Assembly: GCA_933207985.1 (NCBI GenBank) | Contig: OW240913.1 | Location: forward strand, 358,274,943 to 358,338,942 | Direction of reading: 5' to 3' | DNA from: Pelobates cultripes | Lineage: Eukaryota; Chordata; Amphibia; Anura; Pelobatidae | DNA: 64,000 nt | Shown here: piece after piece, positions 22,351 through 33,207 of the stretch | Layout: each line of letters starts with the position of its first letter | Position numbering within the stretch: the stretch's first letter is position 1 | Notes under the pieces: model-generated | Database searches by the model: none | Told to the model about the DNA's origin: nothing | The model's input: only the letters and a program-made list of their open reading frames with translations | Position numbers and translations under genes: made by a program

Positions 22351-23019
22351 ATAAGAATATTCATAGAATCTTAGCTCTTTCACAACTACAGGATGCATTT
22401 TCTTCACTTCCAATTCCCCCTTTCACCTAATATATTCACGACTGTATCCACACTTTTTACCTTAACTACAAGAGAATGACTGGGCTCGCTCGATAGACTC
22501 TAATCTGTAATCCATCTTGAGCCCTTCAATCTAATAGGTTACTATACCATTGTATTCAAACAGTATTAGATCATTCTGTGCTAACCAGCAGTGTCCGACA
22601 CTCCCTCACTACCACCAATGACATCCTCACTACAACAAACAGTTTCTGTAACTTCATTACATGCCCACTTAGCTCCTGACTACTAACACTGACTAAGCCT
22701 CATGGACTTCTCTAAATGCTTAAAATTTGGGGAGGAGGAGTGTGACATCTAATTTTTTCCCCCATTGTTCTAAAATGAGGGAATTTTAGAATTTTAGAAT
22801 TTTTTTGATTACATCTTGCTCATATTTGGTATCTTTTGAAAAAAACTTCAGATTTATTCAGATAGTTCTAGCTCCTGACTATCATTCACGTCTGGATTTC
22901 CCCAAATTAACTCACGTTATCATTATGCCAATCCAAATTTGCTTACATCCCTACATTGGACTATATCCCAATCTAAGGATTTTAGGATTTCCCTGTTGTG
23001 TGTTTTTTTTTAACCCTTT
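22351..23019. other. Unassigned sequence
   Basis: About 670 bases with no recognised gene or repeat. Confidence 0.4.
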
Positions 23020-23230
23020 AAGGATGGAGGCAATTGTACACATTTGGTAAGAATAAAATTCAACCGTAAGTCATCTTTCATATTAAGTGCACCCACAATT
23101 ATTATTTATCATTTATTTTTTCAGCAGAAACGGGGAATTCCTTTCACATCAAATATGTAGATATGAAATATAATTTAATATAAATAAAATATAAAAAAGT
23201 GTGAGAAATTAAGAATTTGTGTTATCTATC
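23020..23230. repeat. MITE fragment shared with 39180-39427
   Basis: Shared blocks include TTTCATATTAA, GTGCACCCAC/TGCACCCACAC, CACATCAAATAT and GAATAAAATATAAAAAA. Both start with a TTAAGG/TTAAGA-type edge. No ORF. Confidence 0.65.
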
Positions 23231-23254
23231 CTATACTATCCTAGCAACCTACTT

Positions 23255-23590
23255 TTCTATGCTACCCTTACCTTTTGTGTCACTATACCCCACTCCCTCT
23301 AGCATGTAAACTCACTGAGCAGGCCCTCAATCCCTCTGTTCCTGTGTCACTATACCCCACTCCCTCAAGCATGTAAACTCACTGAGCAGGGCCCTCAATC
23401 CCTCTGTTACTGTGTCACTAAACCCCACTCCCTCAAGCATGTAAGCTCATTGAGCAGGGACTCAATCCCTCTGTGCATCCAACTTGTCTGGTTACAAATC
23501 TGTGTCTGTTAGTCCACCCATTGTACAGCGCTGCAGAATTTGTTTTCCCTTTATAAATAATATTAATAATAATAATAATAATAATAATAA
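23255..23590 (+). mobile_element. L2-type LINE tail with a triplicated 60-66 bp block
   Basis: The block TGTGTCACTATACCCCACTC...GCATGTAAACTCACTGAGCAG...CCCTCAATCCCTCTGT occurs three times at 23276-23475. A single L2 tail then follows, ending in (AAT)n at 23562-23590. Confidence 0.82.
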
Positions 23591-23629
23591 CATTATTACA
23601 GTAATTACAGTTGAATCTGTATACCTTAT

Positions 23630-24310
23630 TGTTATAATTTATAGCACTATGAAGACACAATACCAAGGCACTTGTAGCAGGGAACACAAAAAAATACAAC
23701 TTAATCCCCCTCTCCCACACCCAAGTATACACTCAACATTGGTATCCAAATATAGCCTTCTGTATAAACCTCAGAAAAATCAGGTGATCTAACCAGAATT
23801 CAGTTAAGCAATGCTAATATTACTGTCACGCCACCTTTTTTTATATTGTTTTCTTTGCCTTGGGACGAATGTGTATTGAGAGGCGTAATTCTAATTATTT
23901 GCACTTCATGTGATTTCATGGTTGCATTAAAAAGAAGAAAAAAGCTGGTATATAAAAAGATCAACAGAGCAGACATTTTAGTCACCAAAATATGTGATAA
24001 AATAACAAAATACATTACTTTTCAACACACGTTTCTGAAATGCTTACTTTTTTTCCTCAAAACATTTTATTGTTGTAAACACAGCAGAGAGATATGATGT
24101 ATGTCAAGTTTACAATAATGATCTCCTTGGCAGTGATTACAGATCAGAAAACCAAAATGAAAACAAAACAAAGTGTAATGAGAAACAAGTAGCAGTATAC
24201 ATTTTTGAAAAAAACATAGCAATTCCAATAGGTAGAACTAGAGGTCTTCCATTAAGTAACAATAAAGAATACTACTTGGTAAATTGGAAAGTTCCATATA
24301 AGACCCAACA
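23630..24310 (+). repeat. Direct duplication, copy 2 (partner 18385-19110)
   Basis: Collinear with copy 1 over about 700 bp with moderate divergence and small gaps. Confidence 0.75.
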
Positions 24311-24609
24311 ACTAACTTACCTCCCTCCTCAATCTTACCTCACTCCTCAATCCAAGTCCGAGAGCAGCATGAAGGCGCAGGCAGCCCCTTTAGAAGCACA
24401 TCCAATGCCTCTAAGGTCCGGACAGGCCATGAGATCGAGTAGTCGCAATAGCAGGCAATGGAGCTGTCTGAGCTGTCAGGCAGTCCCCCTAGTGCCTGAA
24501 AATCAAATAATAAAATGTATCATATAAAATAAACATAGTTAATAACATCAGTCGGTGGTGTGGGGAAGTGAAAGGATGTAGTGATCTATGGATTTGGGGA
24601 TATCAACTA
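24311..24609. other. Unassigned sequence
   Basis: No recognised feature. Confidence 0.4.
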
Positions 24610-24790
24610 TTTTAAGATAGGTTACATTGTTACATAGTTAAATAGCTGAAAAGAGACTTGCATCCATCAAGTTCAGCCTTCCTCACATTTGTTTTTTGCT
24701 GTTGATCCAAAAGAAGGCAAAAAAATAAAAATAAAAAACAGTTTGAAGCACTGCCAATTTTGCAACAAACTAGGAAATAAAATTCCTTCT
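24610..24790 (-). mobile_element. CR1-like LINE 3' fragment (antisense)
   Basis: Reverse complement of the 7595-7695 type: GTTACATAGTTAAATAGCTG, AAGAGACTTGCATCCATCAAG, AGCCTTCCTCACATTTG. Confidence 0.7.
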
Positions 24791-25861
24791 TGACACCAGA
24801 ATTGCAGTCAGATTAATCCTTGGACCAAGAAGCTATTACCCTACATTAAAAAATTTAAATTCTTGAATATTCTGTTTTTGAAAGTATGCATCTAGTTGCT
24901 GTTTGTAGACATGTGCACCAGTGACATTTTACAAGGTTAGTTTATTGCCCCCCCCTATACTATTATTAAGGTGAGGGGGTAGGGTATTCTTATTAGGGGG
25001 GGAGTGATTATGGGCTTGGGAACCCCTAGTCACTTTATTATTTGTGGTCCCCATCTACCGCTCATGGCTGGGGACAAGGGGGGGACATTAGGTCCCCCTG
25101 TGACAGACCATCTGTCCCTACGTGTCTTTTTGCCTATTCGTTCGACTAAGTACAGTACTGCCTTATATTACCATTGTCCGTTCGACTGACAAAAGAACTA
25201 CCAAACGACCGGCCATCCAAATGCGGAGTGTGGTGCTTATTAACCTCATTGACCCTCTTAACACCTCTGAAACCGCAAACACCCCAACGTTCTAAACGGT
25301 CGACTGCGTGGCCATGTCCATCTTGGAATACGAATGCGGCCAGCGGTGTTTTGTCCAGTGCATGGAACTAGAATTGGACACTCGACGACACGAACATCGC
25401 TAAGACTTCAATGATCACGGATGTTCAGCACAATATGTATGAAATGGACTATATTCGGTAATAATACCTCCCGAACCACTAGGACTATGAGAACAGACAC
25501 ACGAACAGTTAATTCTCTTATAAACGTTAGTTTAACACCCTGGAAGGAGACTGGCCGCTGCACAGTCTGATTCTATGGAACTATTCTGGGCAGGAGCCTC
25601 GTGTGCTGTCGGTCAGAAAGAAGACCTCCATACAAATCTCGAACCCGTGAACCGATGTGGGTGATTTTTGAATATGTTGTTCCCCATGATTGGGGCTATC
25701 AGCGGATATGCCTTTTGTGGGGATATTATGTGTTTTGGGGGGTATTTTCAGGTTGTATTAAAACTATGTACTATCTCACTGTTGAATTCGGATGCAAAAG
25801 ATTTGACTAAAATGTATGCCAAAAGACTTAAACCTATCCTACTACATGTCATTTGAAATGT
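24791..25861. other. Unassigned stretch, possibly an old LTR
   Basis: TGTGACAGACC at 25099 could open an LTR, but I find no matching end or target-site duplication. GC-rich pieces at 24945-25095 resemble the 19668-19880 block. Short frames show no domain. Confidence 0.3.
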
Positions 25862-26075
25862 TCAGGGAGCTGACAACACTAGAAAGGTTTTAGACCTTCC
25901 GTATGACCTACGGGGTTAGAAGAGGGACTGCTAGTCTCACTGGATGCAGAAAAACCATTTGATAGGTTGAACTGGCAGTTCCTTGAGGAAACACTCCAAA
26001 GATTTGGGTTCCCAACATAATTTTTGGCAGCTAATAATGCTCTTTACAGATTCCCGTCAGCTCTTGAACTAGTAC
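25862..26075 (+). pseudogene. L1-type reverse transcriptase fragment
   Basis: Reads [13 protein letters not shown], then after a stop [20 protein letters not shown] and a motif like LQRFGFP. This is the RT segment with the first catalytic aspartate (D in DAEKPFDR). It breaks off before the ADD motif. Confidence 0.75.
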
Positions 26076-26139
26076 CTAAAAGGTTGGCCCACATATTCCT
26101 AAATGTTAGCAGTATGTCCTGGAGATGTGGATCAGGAGT

Positions 26140-26695
26140 GGGCACAATGTGTAACTACTCCTGTACTTACCTTGGCGGTCTGACGATCAGCTGTTGCTCT
26201 GATCCGGAGGACCACCACTTCTATGTATCCTGCTTCTCCGGTCAGCCTTCTGGACACCAGCCGCGGTATGCCCACCCCTTTTTATGACGCGCCACACATG
26301 AGCCAACGTCATGATGTCAGAGGGGCTCTACTCACTGGAACTCAATGAACACTCATGTTTTGAGGTTGTGTGGTTTAGGGTAACCATGCCCCCAAACATA
26401 TTAAATCACAATCAGCCCAAGGCACAGTGCCCTGTTGTGGTTACTATTATTCTAGTGTCCCAATAGTATATACCTTGTTTTGTGTGTTGTATTTTGGTAT
26501 TGACCTGGCTTTTTCTTCTCTACTCTGTTTTTCGGGTTCCCTTGACTCGGCTCTGTTTCTTGTTTTTGTGATATTCTGGCTTTACTGGACATTGGCTTGT
26601 TCTGACATTCCTATTTTCCTGTTATTTATCCTGTCTACCTTGCCACTCTAAGGACCGGTTTAGGGACCTTTTCTCTGTCTATTTATCCCTCTGGA
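26140..26695 (+). mobile_element. Gypsy-type LTR relic
   Basis: Shares the order CAGTGCCCTGTTGTGGT, ...CCTTGACTCGGCT..., CCACTCTAAGGACCGGT with the LTRs at 36217-36744 (+) and 39428-39957 (-). The 5' edge is unclear and no target-site duplication is found. Confidence 0.65.
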
Positions 26696-27955
26696 GGATT
26701 TACATTATATGTATTGGGTATTATGCTACACAATGCTCCTCCATGACCAAATATTGAGAGGAGCTGGCAGTTCACAATAGGAGACAAAGTGGGTGTCTTT
26801 CTTTATCATTAGAAGTATTCCTGTTGTAAATTTTGCCAGAAGATCTCGTTAAACTAGACCTCAAACTTTCATACTCTAACTTCTAAAAAATGGAAGTCAC
26901 CTCACATACCTTCTGTCCCAAAGGAATACATACGAACATATGGTTTTGACCAAACTTCAAAGGGGTAAAGGGTCTCGAGAAGCAGGAAACATATGGTCTG
27001 ATTATATTTCAAAATGGCTGGAAAATTTAGTTTGATATAAAACATAAAAAATAAAAAAATCACAAATTTTGTGGTTGATCATATATAGTGGCATATGTTT
27101 ATCCACCAGAGGAACACAAAACTTTACGTCACCAAGCAGTTATCCTGGTATGATGCACCCCACATGTCAGAGGCTTCGGTTCACACATACCACTGAGAGT
27201 CATTGATGATTAACCCACATATTATTTGTTCCTTGATGCTTCTTTGGGTTTATGTTTTCCTTGAATCCATGATTTATATTTATTTATTGCCTATCCTTTG
27301 ACATTTCAACATTTTCTTATTGTAAAAGAATGGAGTGCCCATGTCTGCACTACACACTGGACTGAGACAATACGGAAAGGAACATCATTTGTCTTGAGGA
27401 AATGTGTAAATTCTCAGCCATGTGAATGTATATTGTGAATGTAAAGTATTTTTGTGTGTAGCATTAATAAGCTGTCTAATGCAGTGTAGTCACTCAACAA
27501 CATAATTCTTGTTGCTCAATGCTCATGATACTTTTGAAAAATAATAAAATATAAGTTGAAAAAAGAAGGTAGCCAATTTTACAGTTGATATTTGGTAAGT
27601 TCTCTACTTGATCTCCTTCAAACATTCCATATGGATGAGTTACATTATGCTTTGGGTTCCCTTCCCTCCAATCTTTTTGCACATAAAAAAAAGAAGCTCT
27701 TTAAACCAAGGTTGCAGACCAGAAAATATCAACTTAATGATAAACGAAGGTGTAGCCCCCATATAAAATAAATATAGGTAGGAACAGGAATTTTCAACAA
27801 CATTAGCAAATGTTTCTGTAAATTTGTTTAACTGTACTTCCCTGTAAACAAAGGGTTAAACTCCAAATTTGGCATAATTCCCACATTTCAGAAGTCTGCT
27901 CTTTGCACATTGTATTAAATTTAGCGGTAATTAGTTTTTAAGCTTTTTATAAGAA
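26696..27955. other. Unassigned sequence
   Basis: About 1.26 kb without a recognised gene. Parts (27180-27340) resemble worn LINE 3' UTR, but no motif confirms this. Confidence 0.35.
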
Positions 27956-27960
27956 TGCCC

Positions 27961-29023
27961 TGTAACGGACCGTTTTGAACACAAGGGGTAAAAACCGTTT
28001 AGGCGATCGTCCCCCTTTCCAGAGACACAGGCACAGCTACTGCAGAACACCAATCCGCCGAACAGGAAACTATATGAATGCTGTAAACAGCCGAATAGGA
28101 AAAACCATACGAATAGGTTTACACTCCTAGCAGTCAAACTGGAACAGCATACAATAAATCCCCCTAAGAACGAGACAAAGCTCCGTGTTGAGGGTCAAGC
28201 AGTGAACAGTCAGAGCTGTGGGTTTATTGTTCTTATGAACACATTCTTACACATTAGTACCACAGGGTTTTGGAACACAACCAATAAACACATACAATAC
28301 ACTCAGACACTCCCACACAAAATCCTCCCCTCTGCCTGTGATTCAATTACCTTACACAATGGGTAATGTAATTTAGCACAAGCAGAGAAATACAATTTTT
28401 CCACATTATTCATAACTTGAAAAGTATGCATCACATTCACATAATTTTCAGAATCAGCATACTCCAAATACAAACATACGTCAAAATCATACAAATTGGT
28501 CCAGTGGTTCAAAAGATAGATCGTAGTCCTTTGTGACCACAGGAAGCATGGCTTTTCTGCCCAAAACCAGTTCCACAGAGTCTTCTATCCTGGAGATAAT
28601 TGTGAAGTAATCCAATTATCTCCAAACAGAGGCAAAACTCCATTGAACACATGGCAGCAAAAAGACAGTAAAATACAATAAAATACACAAGGTTACATTT
28701 ATGACATAAAATACAGACATGCAACATATGCCCAGATAGCTTAGGTCTGAGCGCACATTATTACTGAATGGCGCTCAGAGCACACACATACAGTTCAATT
28801 GCTATGGAGCCAAAGTCTTTCCCATAGTCTTTCATTATACGAATGGGCTCCATGGCATAGCTATCTGGGGTATCACTGCTCAAACAGGGCAAGCACCAAA
28901 TGACCCGGCTTTCTTGTGTTTGCAGGGGAAAATCAAGCCTTTTAACATGGGGCCATAATCCAAAGGCAACAGGCGAGCAACCAGGCTTCTCCAATGCACA
29001 GTTGCGAGATTGGTCTCGTCACA
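27961..29023 (-). mobile_element. Solo LTR, family A, with TGCCC target-site duplication
   Basis: TGTAACGGACC...CTCGTCACA, 1063 bp, flanked by TGCCC at 27956-27960 and 29024-29028. In sense orientation (minus) it carries U3, the conserved hairpin (28590-28624) and the block equivalent to the TATA/R region of 57926-59127. Internal genes are absent, so it formed by LTR-LTR recombination. The source class (Ty3/gypsy or retrovirus-like) is not decided. Confidence 0.88.
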
Positions 29024-29280
29024 TGCCCTCCTCAATAAGAAAAATTACACACCTTTTTTATTTGAATGTACTTTGGTGTCTGGGATGGCAAGCCTTTGGT
29101 GTGTTTTTTTTTAGTTCAGAATACCTAATCTGGGCACCTTTTCCCATCCTTAAACCCTGTTGTATTCCTTGTTAGGACATTTTGGATAAAATGTTACCCG
29201 TTTAGTTTTTAGATCAGTGGTGTTCACTGTTTGGTACATGATTATCCCAATAAAAATCGGTCTTATAGAGAAAACTTTGC

Positions 29281-29540
29281 AAACTGAGAAAGGCCCCTGA
29301 TTTTCTTTAATGTTGTATTTTGCATTAAATATTCCCTTTATTATAAATTAATTTCAATCTTGAAGTTATATAGAAAAACATGATTTGCCTTCAGGCAGTT
29401 ACAGAGAATATGAAGAATTTACACCTATAAACCTCTTCTTTACTTTATTTAGTTATCTTTCCCATCGTACATTCTTCTTAAAATTCTCCCTCAGAACATT
29501 ATTTTCTCTAGGGCATGATTCACTCCAAGTTCCCTCTAGT
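29281..29540 (+). repeat. Upstream duplicate of the calpain promoter-proximal segment
   Basis: Matches 29762-29990 in order: TTTAATGTTGTATTTTG, CAGGCAGTTACAGAGAA, TTCTTCTTA.AATTCTCCC, GGGCATG.TTCACTCCAAG. The TATTTAAA box of the downstream copy is not kept here (TTCCCTCTAGTGG instead). Confidence 0.82.
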
Positions 29541-29559
29541 GGTTGTCAGGAAGAAAGCC

Positions 29560-29708
29560 ACCAGAAGTGTATTCGACCCTGCAATGGATATAGTGACGTT
29601 TCTACAAAACTGCAATGATCTACATTGCAGCACTAAAACTACAGGTCCACTGCACCTAGACCACTTATTTGGGATGCAGTGGTTTGGGTGACTTTAGTGG
29701 TCCTTTAA
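29560..29708. mobile_element. TTAA-family MITE fragment
   Basis: Ends in AGTGGTCCTTTAA, the terminal repeat of the MITEs at 42287-42658 and 54269-54937. The left end is missing. Confidence 0.6.
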
Positions 29709-29761
29709 CTCTTAGTTGGGAGGCATTTTTACATACAAAGAAAACCTTATAAAACCGAAGA

Positions 29762-30041
29762 AGGCACCTGTCTCTTTCATGTGTGTCTCCAGGTATTCTT
29801 TAATGTTGTATTTTGTATTAAATCTTTTGACCTCAGGCAGTTACAGAGAAATTGAAGCATTGACGCCTCTAAAACTATCCTTTACCTTAGTTAACTCTCC
29901 CATCATAGATTCTTCTTATAATTCTCCCACAGTACATTATTGCCTCCAGGGCATGCTTCACTCCAAGATCCCTATTTAAAGCTCCCTCTGCTGCGTTCTT
30001 GTACCCATTCTACGGACGGTTAAAGAGAGATCACAACCATC
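29762..30041 (+). promoter_or_regulatory. Calpain gene proximal promoter and 5' UTR
   Basis: TATTTAAA at 29973-29980 is a plausible TATA box, about 62-69 bases upstream of the ATG. With usual spacing, transcription would start near 30003-30010 and leave a 5' UTR of about 35 nt without an upstream ATG. The segment 29762-29990 is a duplicate of 29281-29540. TATA-containing promoters fit tissue-restricted rather than housekeeping expression (inference). Confidence 0.6.
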
Positions 30042-30233
30042 ATGTCAGCAGCTACTGCTGTACTGGGTTCGCCCAATAACCCTGTGAAATATTTAGACCA
30101 GGATTATGAAGTGCTGAAGGCACAGTACTTGAAATCTGGCAAACCCTTTGAGGATGAAAAATTCCCTGCCAGCCCATCCTCTATGAAACCAGGTTTGGAA
30201 TCAGCAGCACATATTGAATGGAAGCGACCTAAG
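30042..30233 (+). CDS. Calpain exon 1 (codons 1-64)
   Basis: Starts at ATG 30042 ([18 protein letters not shown]) and ends ...HIEWKRPK before donor GTAAAA. It encodes the N-terminal anchor helix region and the [15 protein letters not shown] segment typical of CAPN2/8/9. IEWKRP is the conserved lead-in to PC1. The intron after it is phase 0. The N-terminus is shorter than in CAPN2 or CAPN8 before the KYL motif. Confidence 0.92.
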
Positions 30234-33175
30234 GTAAAATGTTAGCTTACACTGCCTGCTAAGTCAATCCTTTCATTTACTATGTATGAAATGTGGGAGA
30301 TATTTTCTATATTAAAATAACTGTATCACATAACTATATACTGGCGTAACGCATTGAAATCATGGTTGTGTAAATTGCTAATATTTTTTGAGCTGTGGAA
30401 AAATATCTCATTATGGGTCTCTTGTAATCTCTAGCAACAAAAAAAAAAAAAGTGCCCAAAAATGTCCTGTTTTAGATTTTGCATTTCATCCAATCAGCCG
30501 CAGCTCTAGACTTTGTGAGGCTTTAGGCAAAACTCAAACAAGGATGTGCTGGGTGAAGGGTGTAGTGGAGCACTAGTCCTGACAAGGACTTTTCCCTCCA
30601 CTGGATCCATGAAGACAGGAACTCTGGGCCTCGCACACTTGGCATACAGGGCAAGTTGCAGGGTTCCCTCCTGGTGTTGGCCCTCAGTCATGGACCGAGT
30701 ACCCGACATGTCAGTTTGCCCTAAAGAAATCTAGGCGGCCACAAGGCCCCAGTCAATGTGAAGACTTAGGCGGCCACCTAAATCACCTAATTAGAGAGCC
30801 ACCTCTGTGTGGATGTGTATTTGTAACAATTAATTAGAGTAATTTACTATGTACATTACACTTTACCTGTTCTCTGTTTCTAATTCACACAATGATTTCT
30901 TATAGGAAATAAATGCTGATGCTCAGTTCATTGTAGATGGCGCTACACGTGATGACATTATTCAAGGAAGCGAAGGTAAGTAACAGTAAATCTATGAGTA
31001 GAAAGCAAGAAGCAGTGTAGCAAAGGAAATTACTGATCCAAATTGTTACGTTTACTAAAAAAACTGGAAATGAGTTTCAACAATCTGAGATCCCTTTATT
31101 TTCAAAGTGTCTATAATACTACTATCTGCCAATCTTGCAATATTTCAGCCATGTTAAAATTCACATTGAAACAATTTAAGGATATGTTTTCAGTTTGTTG
31201 TTATACAAATCTGCGATGTTTAAAGTAGTTGGACGCATCAGTAACTTAGGCAGAAATTGTAGACCAACTGAATATACAAAAAAACTAAGAATCCCAAACA
31301 TAATATACCTCCGTTTTACAAATGGTGTTCAGTACAGACCTTCTGTACATTTTAAGACCCATAGGATGAATTTTCTAGGTTCCAGAGTGGAATGTAGAGC
31401 TGGTTGGTCTTGATACCCATTTTTTGCTTTTATGTTTCTAAGCTATCAGTTTTTTGTTTTTTTTCATAGTTTTATTATTATGAGAAACTTTGGCAATACC
31501 AGCTAGATGAGCATATGAGTGCTCCTGGACCAGTACGCAATATTTTGTAGTATACGGAGCATGTATCGTCTACAATTTATTGTGAATAAAATCCTTGTGC
31601 ATCTTTTCACTTATTAGCTATTGTTACAAGATCTCGGATGTGTATGATACAATATTTCCTGTCCAATAAATAAGGAATTTAAAAAAAAAAGAAGTACTAG
31701 AACAGTAATACCCATACCTCCCAAGTGCCCTAGATCTGTTGGAATAATTTTGATTTTAGAGCTATGTCCTGCCAACCTGGGTTATTTCTTTAGTATCGAT
31801 TCCTACCTCTCAGGAATGCCAGAGAAAATACCATACTTTATATTTGTCCAGTCGGATCAGTAATTCAGTACCTCAAATTTAAAGCCAGACTTGTACGATT
31901 TTCAGATATCTACACTGTAACTTTACTTATTATGGGGATGTATCGGAATGTAATATGAGGTTTTTCTGCATTAGCTCACAGTGAACATGTATTGCTTTTT
32001 TAAAGGAACACTGTAGTGTTAAGCATACAAACATGTATTCCTAACACTATAGTGCTGGAGGACCAATCTAGGTCCAGGTCTCCCTCAGATTGGAGATAAA
32101 AGGTGTTGAAACTCATCTTTTCTACTTCACTGCACTGATCTTGCATCCATGGCTGAGATCATGAATTTTGATGATCTCGGCCAATTCAATGCTGCACCAA
32201 TCAGCATATCTTCATAAAGATGCATTGAATCAATGCATCTCTATGGGAAGCATTCAGTGTCTCCATGCAAAGCGTGGAGATGCTGTACATAGGTACTGCA
32301 CACTGTGCAACACTGAAATAGGAAGCACATCTAGTGGCCATCTGAGTGACCACACCTTGCGATGTTACTAGGCAGCAATGTAAACACTGCCTTTTTTCTG
32401 ATTAAAAAGCCTGCAAGGATAGGCGGTAGACACCAGATCTAATACACAAAGCTGTAGTAGTTCTGCTGACTATGGTTAAATCTTTAAATAAAAGGTTACT
32501 GGCACAAAACCTATTTTTTGGTCTTAGCCATATACTTATAAAGTGCGCATTGCAGAGAATGAAGTTCCATGAAGTTCCATCTTCCAATGACACACAGTAA
32601 AATATACTAATTGGACCCCAACTGTAGAGTGTCAAAAAAGGAAGAGCCTCCAATCCTGATTTTAAAAGAAAAAGGTACCTTTATTTCGTCATTGCCAAGA
32701 GACACACTCAATACACACTGGGGCCACTGTCTGTCTGTCTCTAGCTATCTATTTGTCTGTCTGTCTCTAGCTATTTCTATCTCTATCTCTATCTATCTAT
32801 CTATTTCTATATATATTTCTGTATCTATTTCTATCAATCTATTTCTTCCTATCTCTCTCTTTCTCTCTCTCTCTCTATTTCTATCTCTCTATCTCTAGCT
32901 ATTTATTTCTATCTCTCTATATCTATCTCTTCCTTTCCGTCTGTCTGTCTGTCTCTAGCTATCTATTTCTCTGTCTGTCTGTCTGTCTCTAGCTATCTAT
33001 TTCTCTGTCTGTCTGTCTATCTCTAGCTATCTATTTCTATCTCTGTCTGTCTGTCTCTAGCTATATATTTCTATCTCTGTCTGTCTGTCTGTCTATCTCT
33101 AGCTATCTATTTCTATCACTGTCTGTCTGTCTCTAGCTATCTATTTCTATATATATCTCTATCTCTATCTATATC

Positions 33176-33207
<32 letters not shown>

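Noticed and set aside
23255..23475. Spaced repeats that could suggest a CRISPR array
   Set aside because: The copies are contiguous LINE-tail repeats without unique spacers, in a vertebrate genome.
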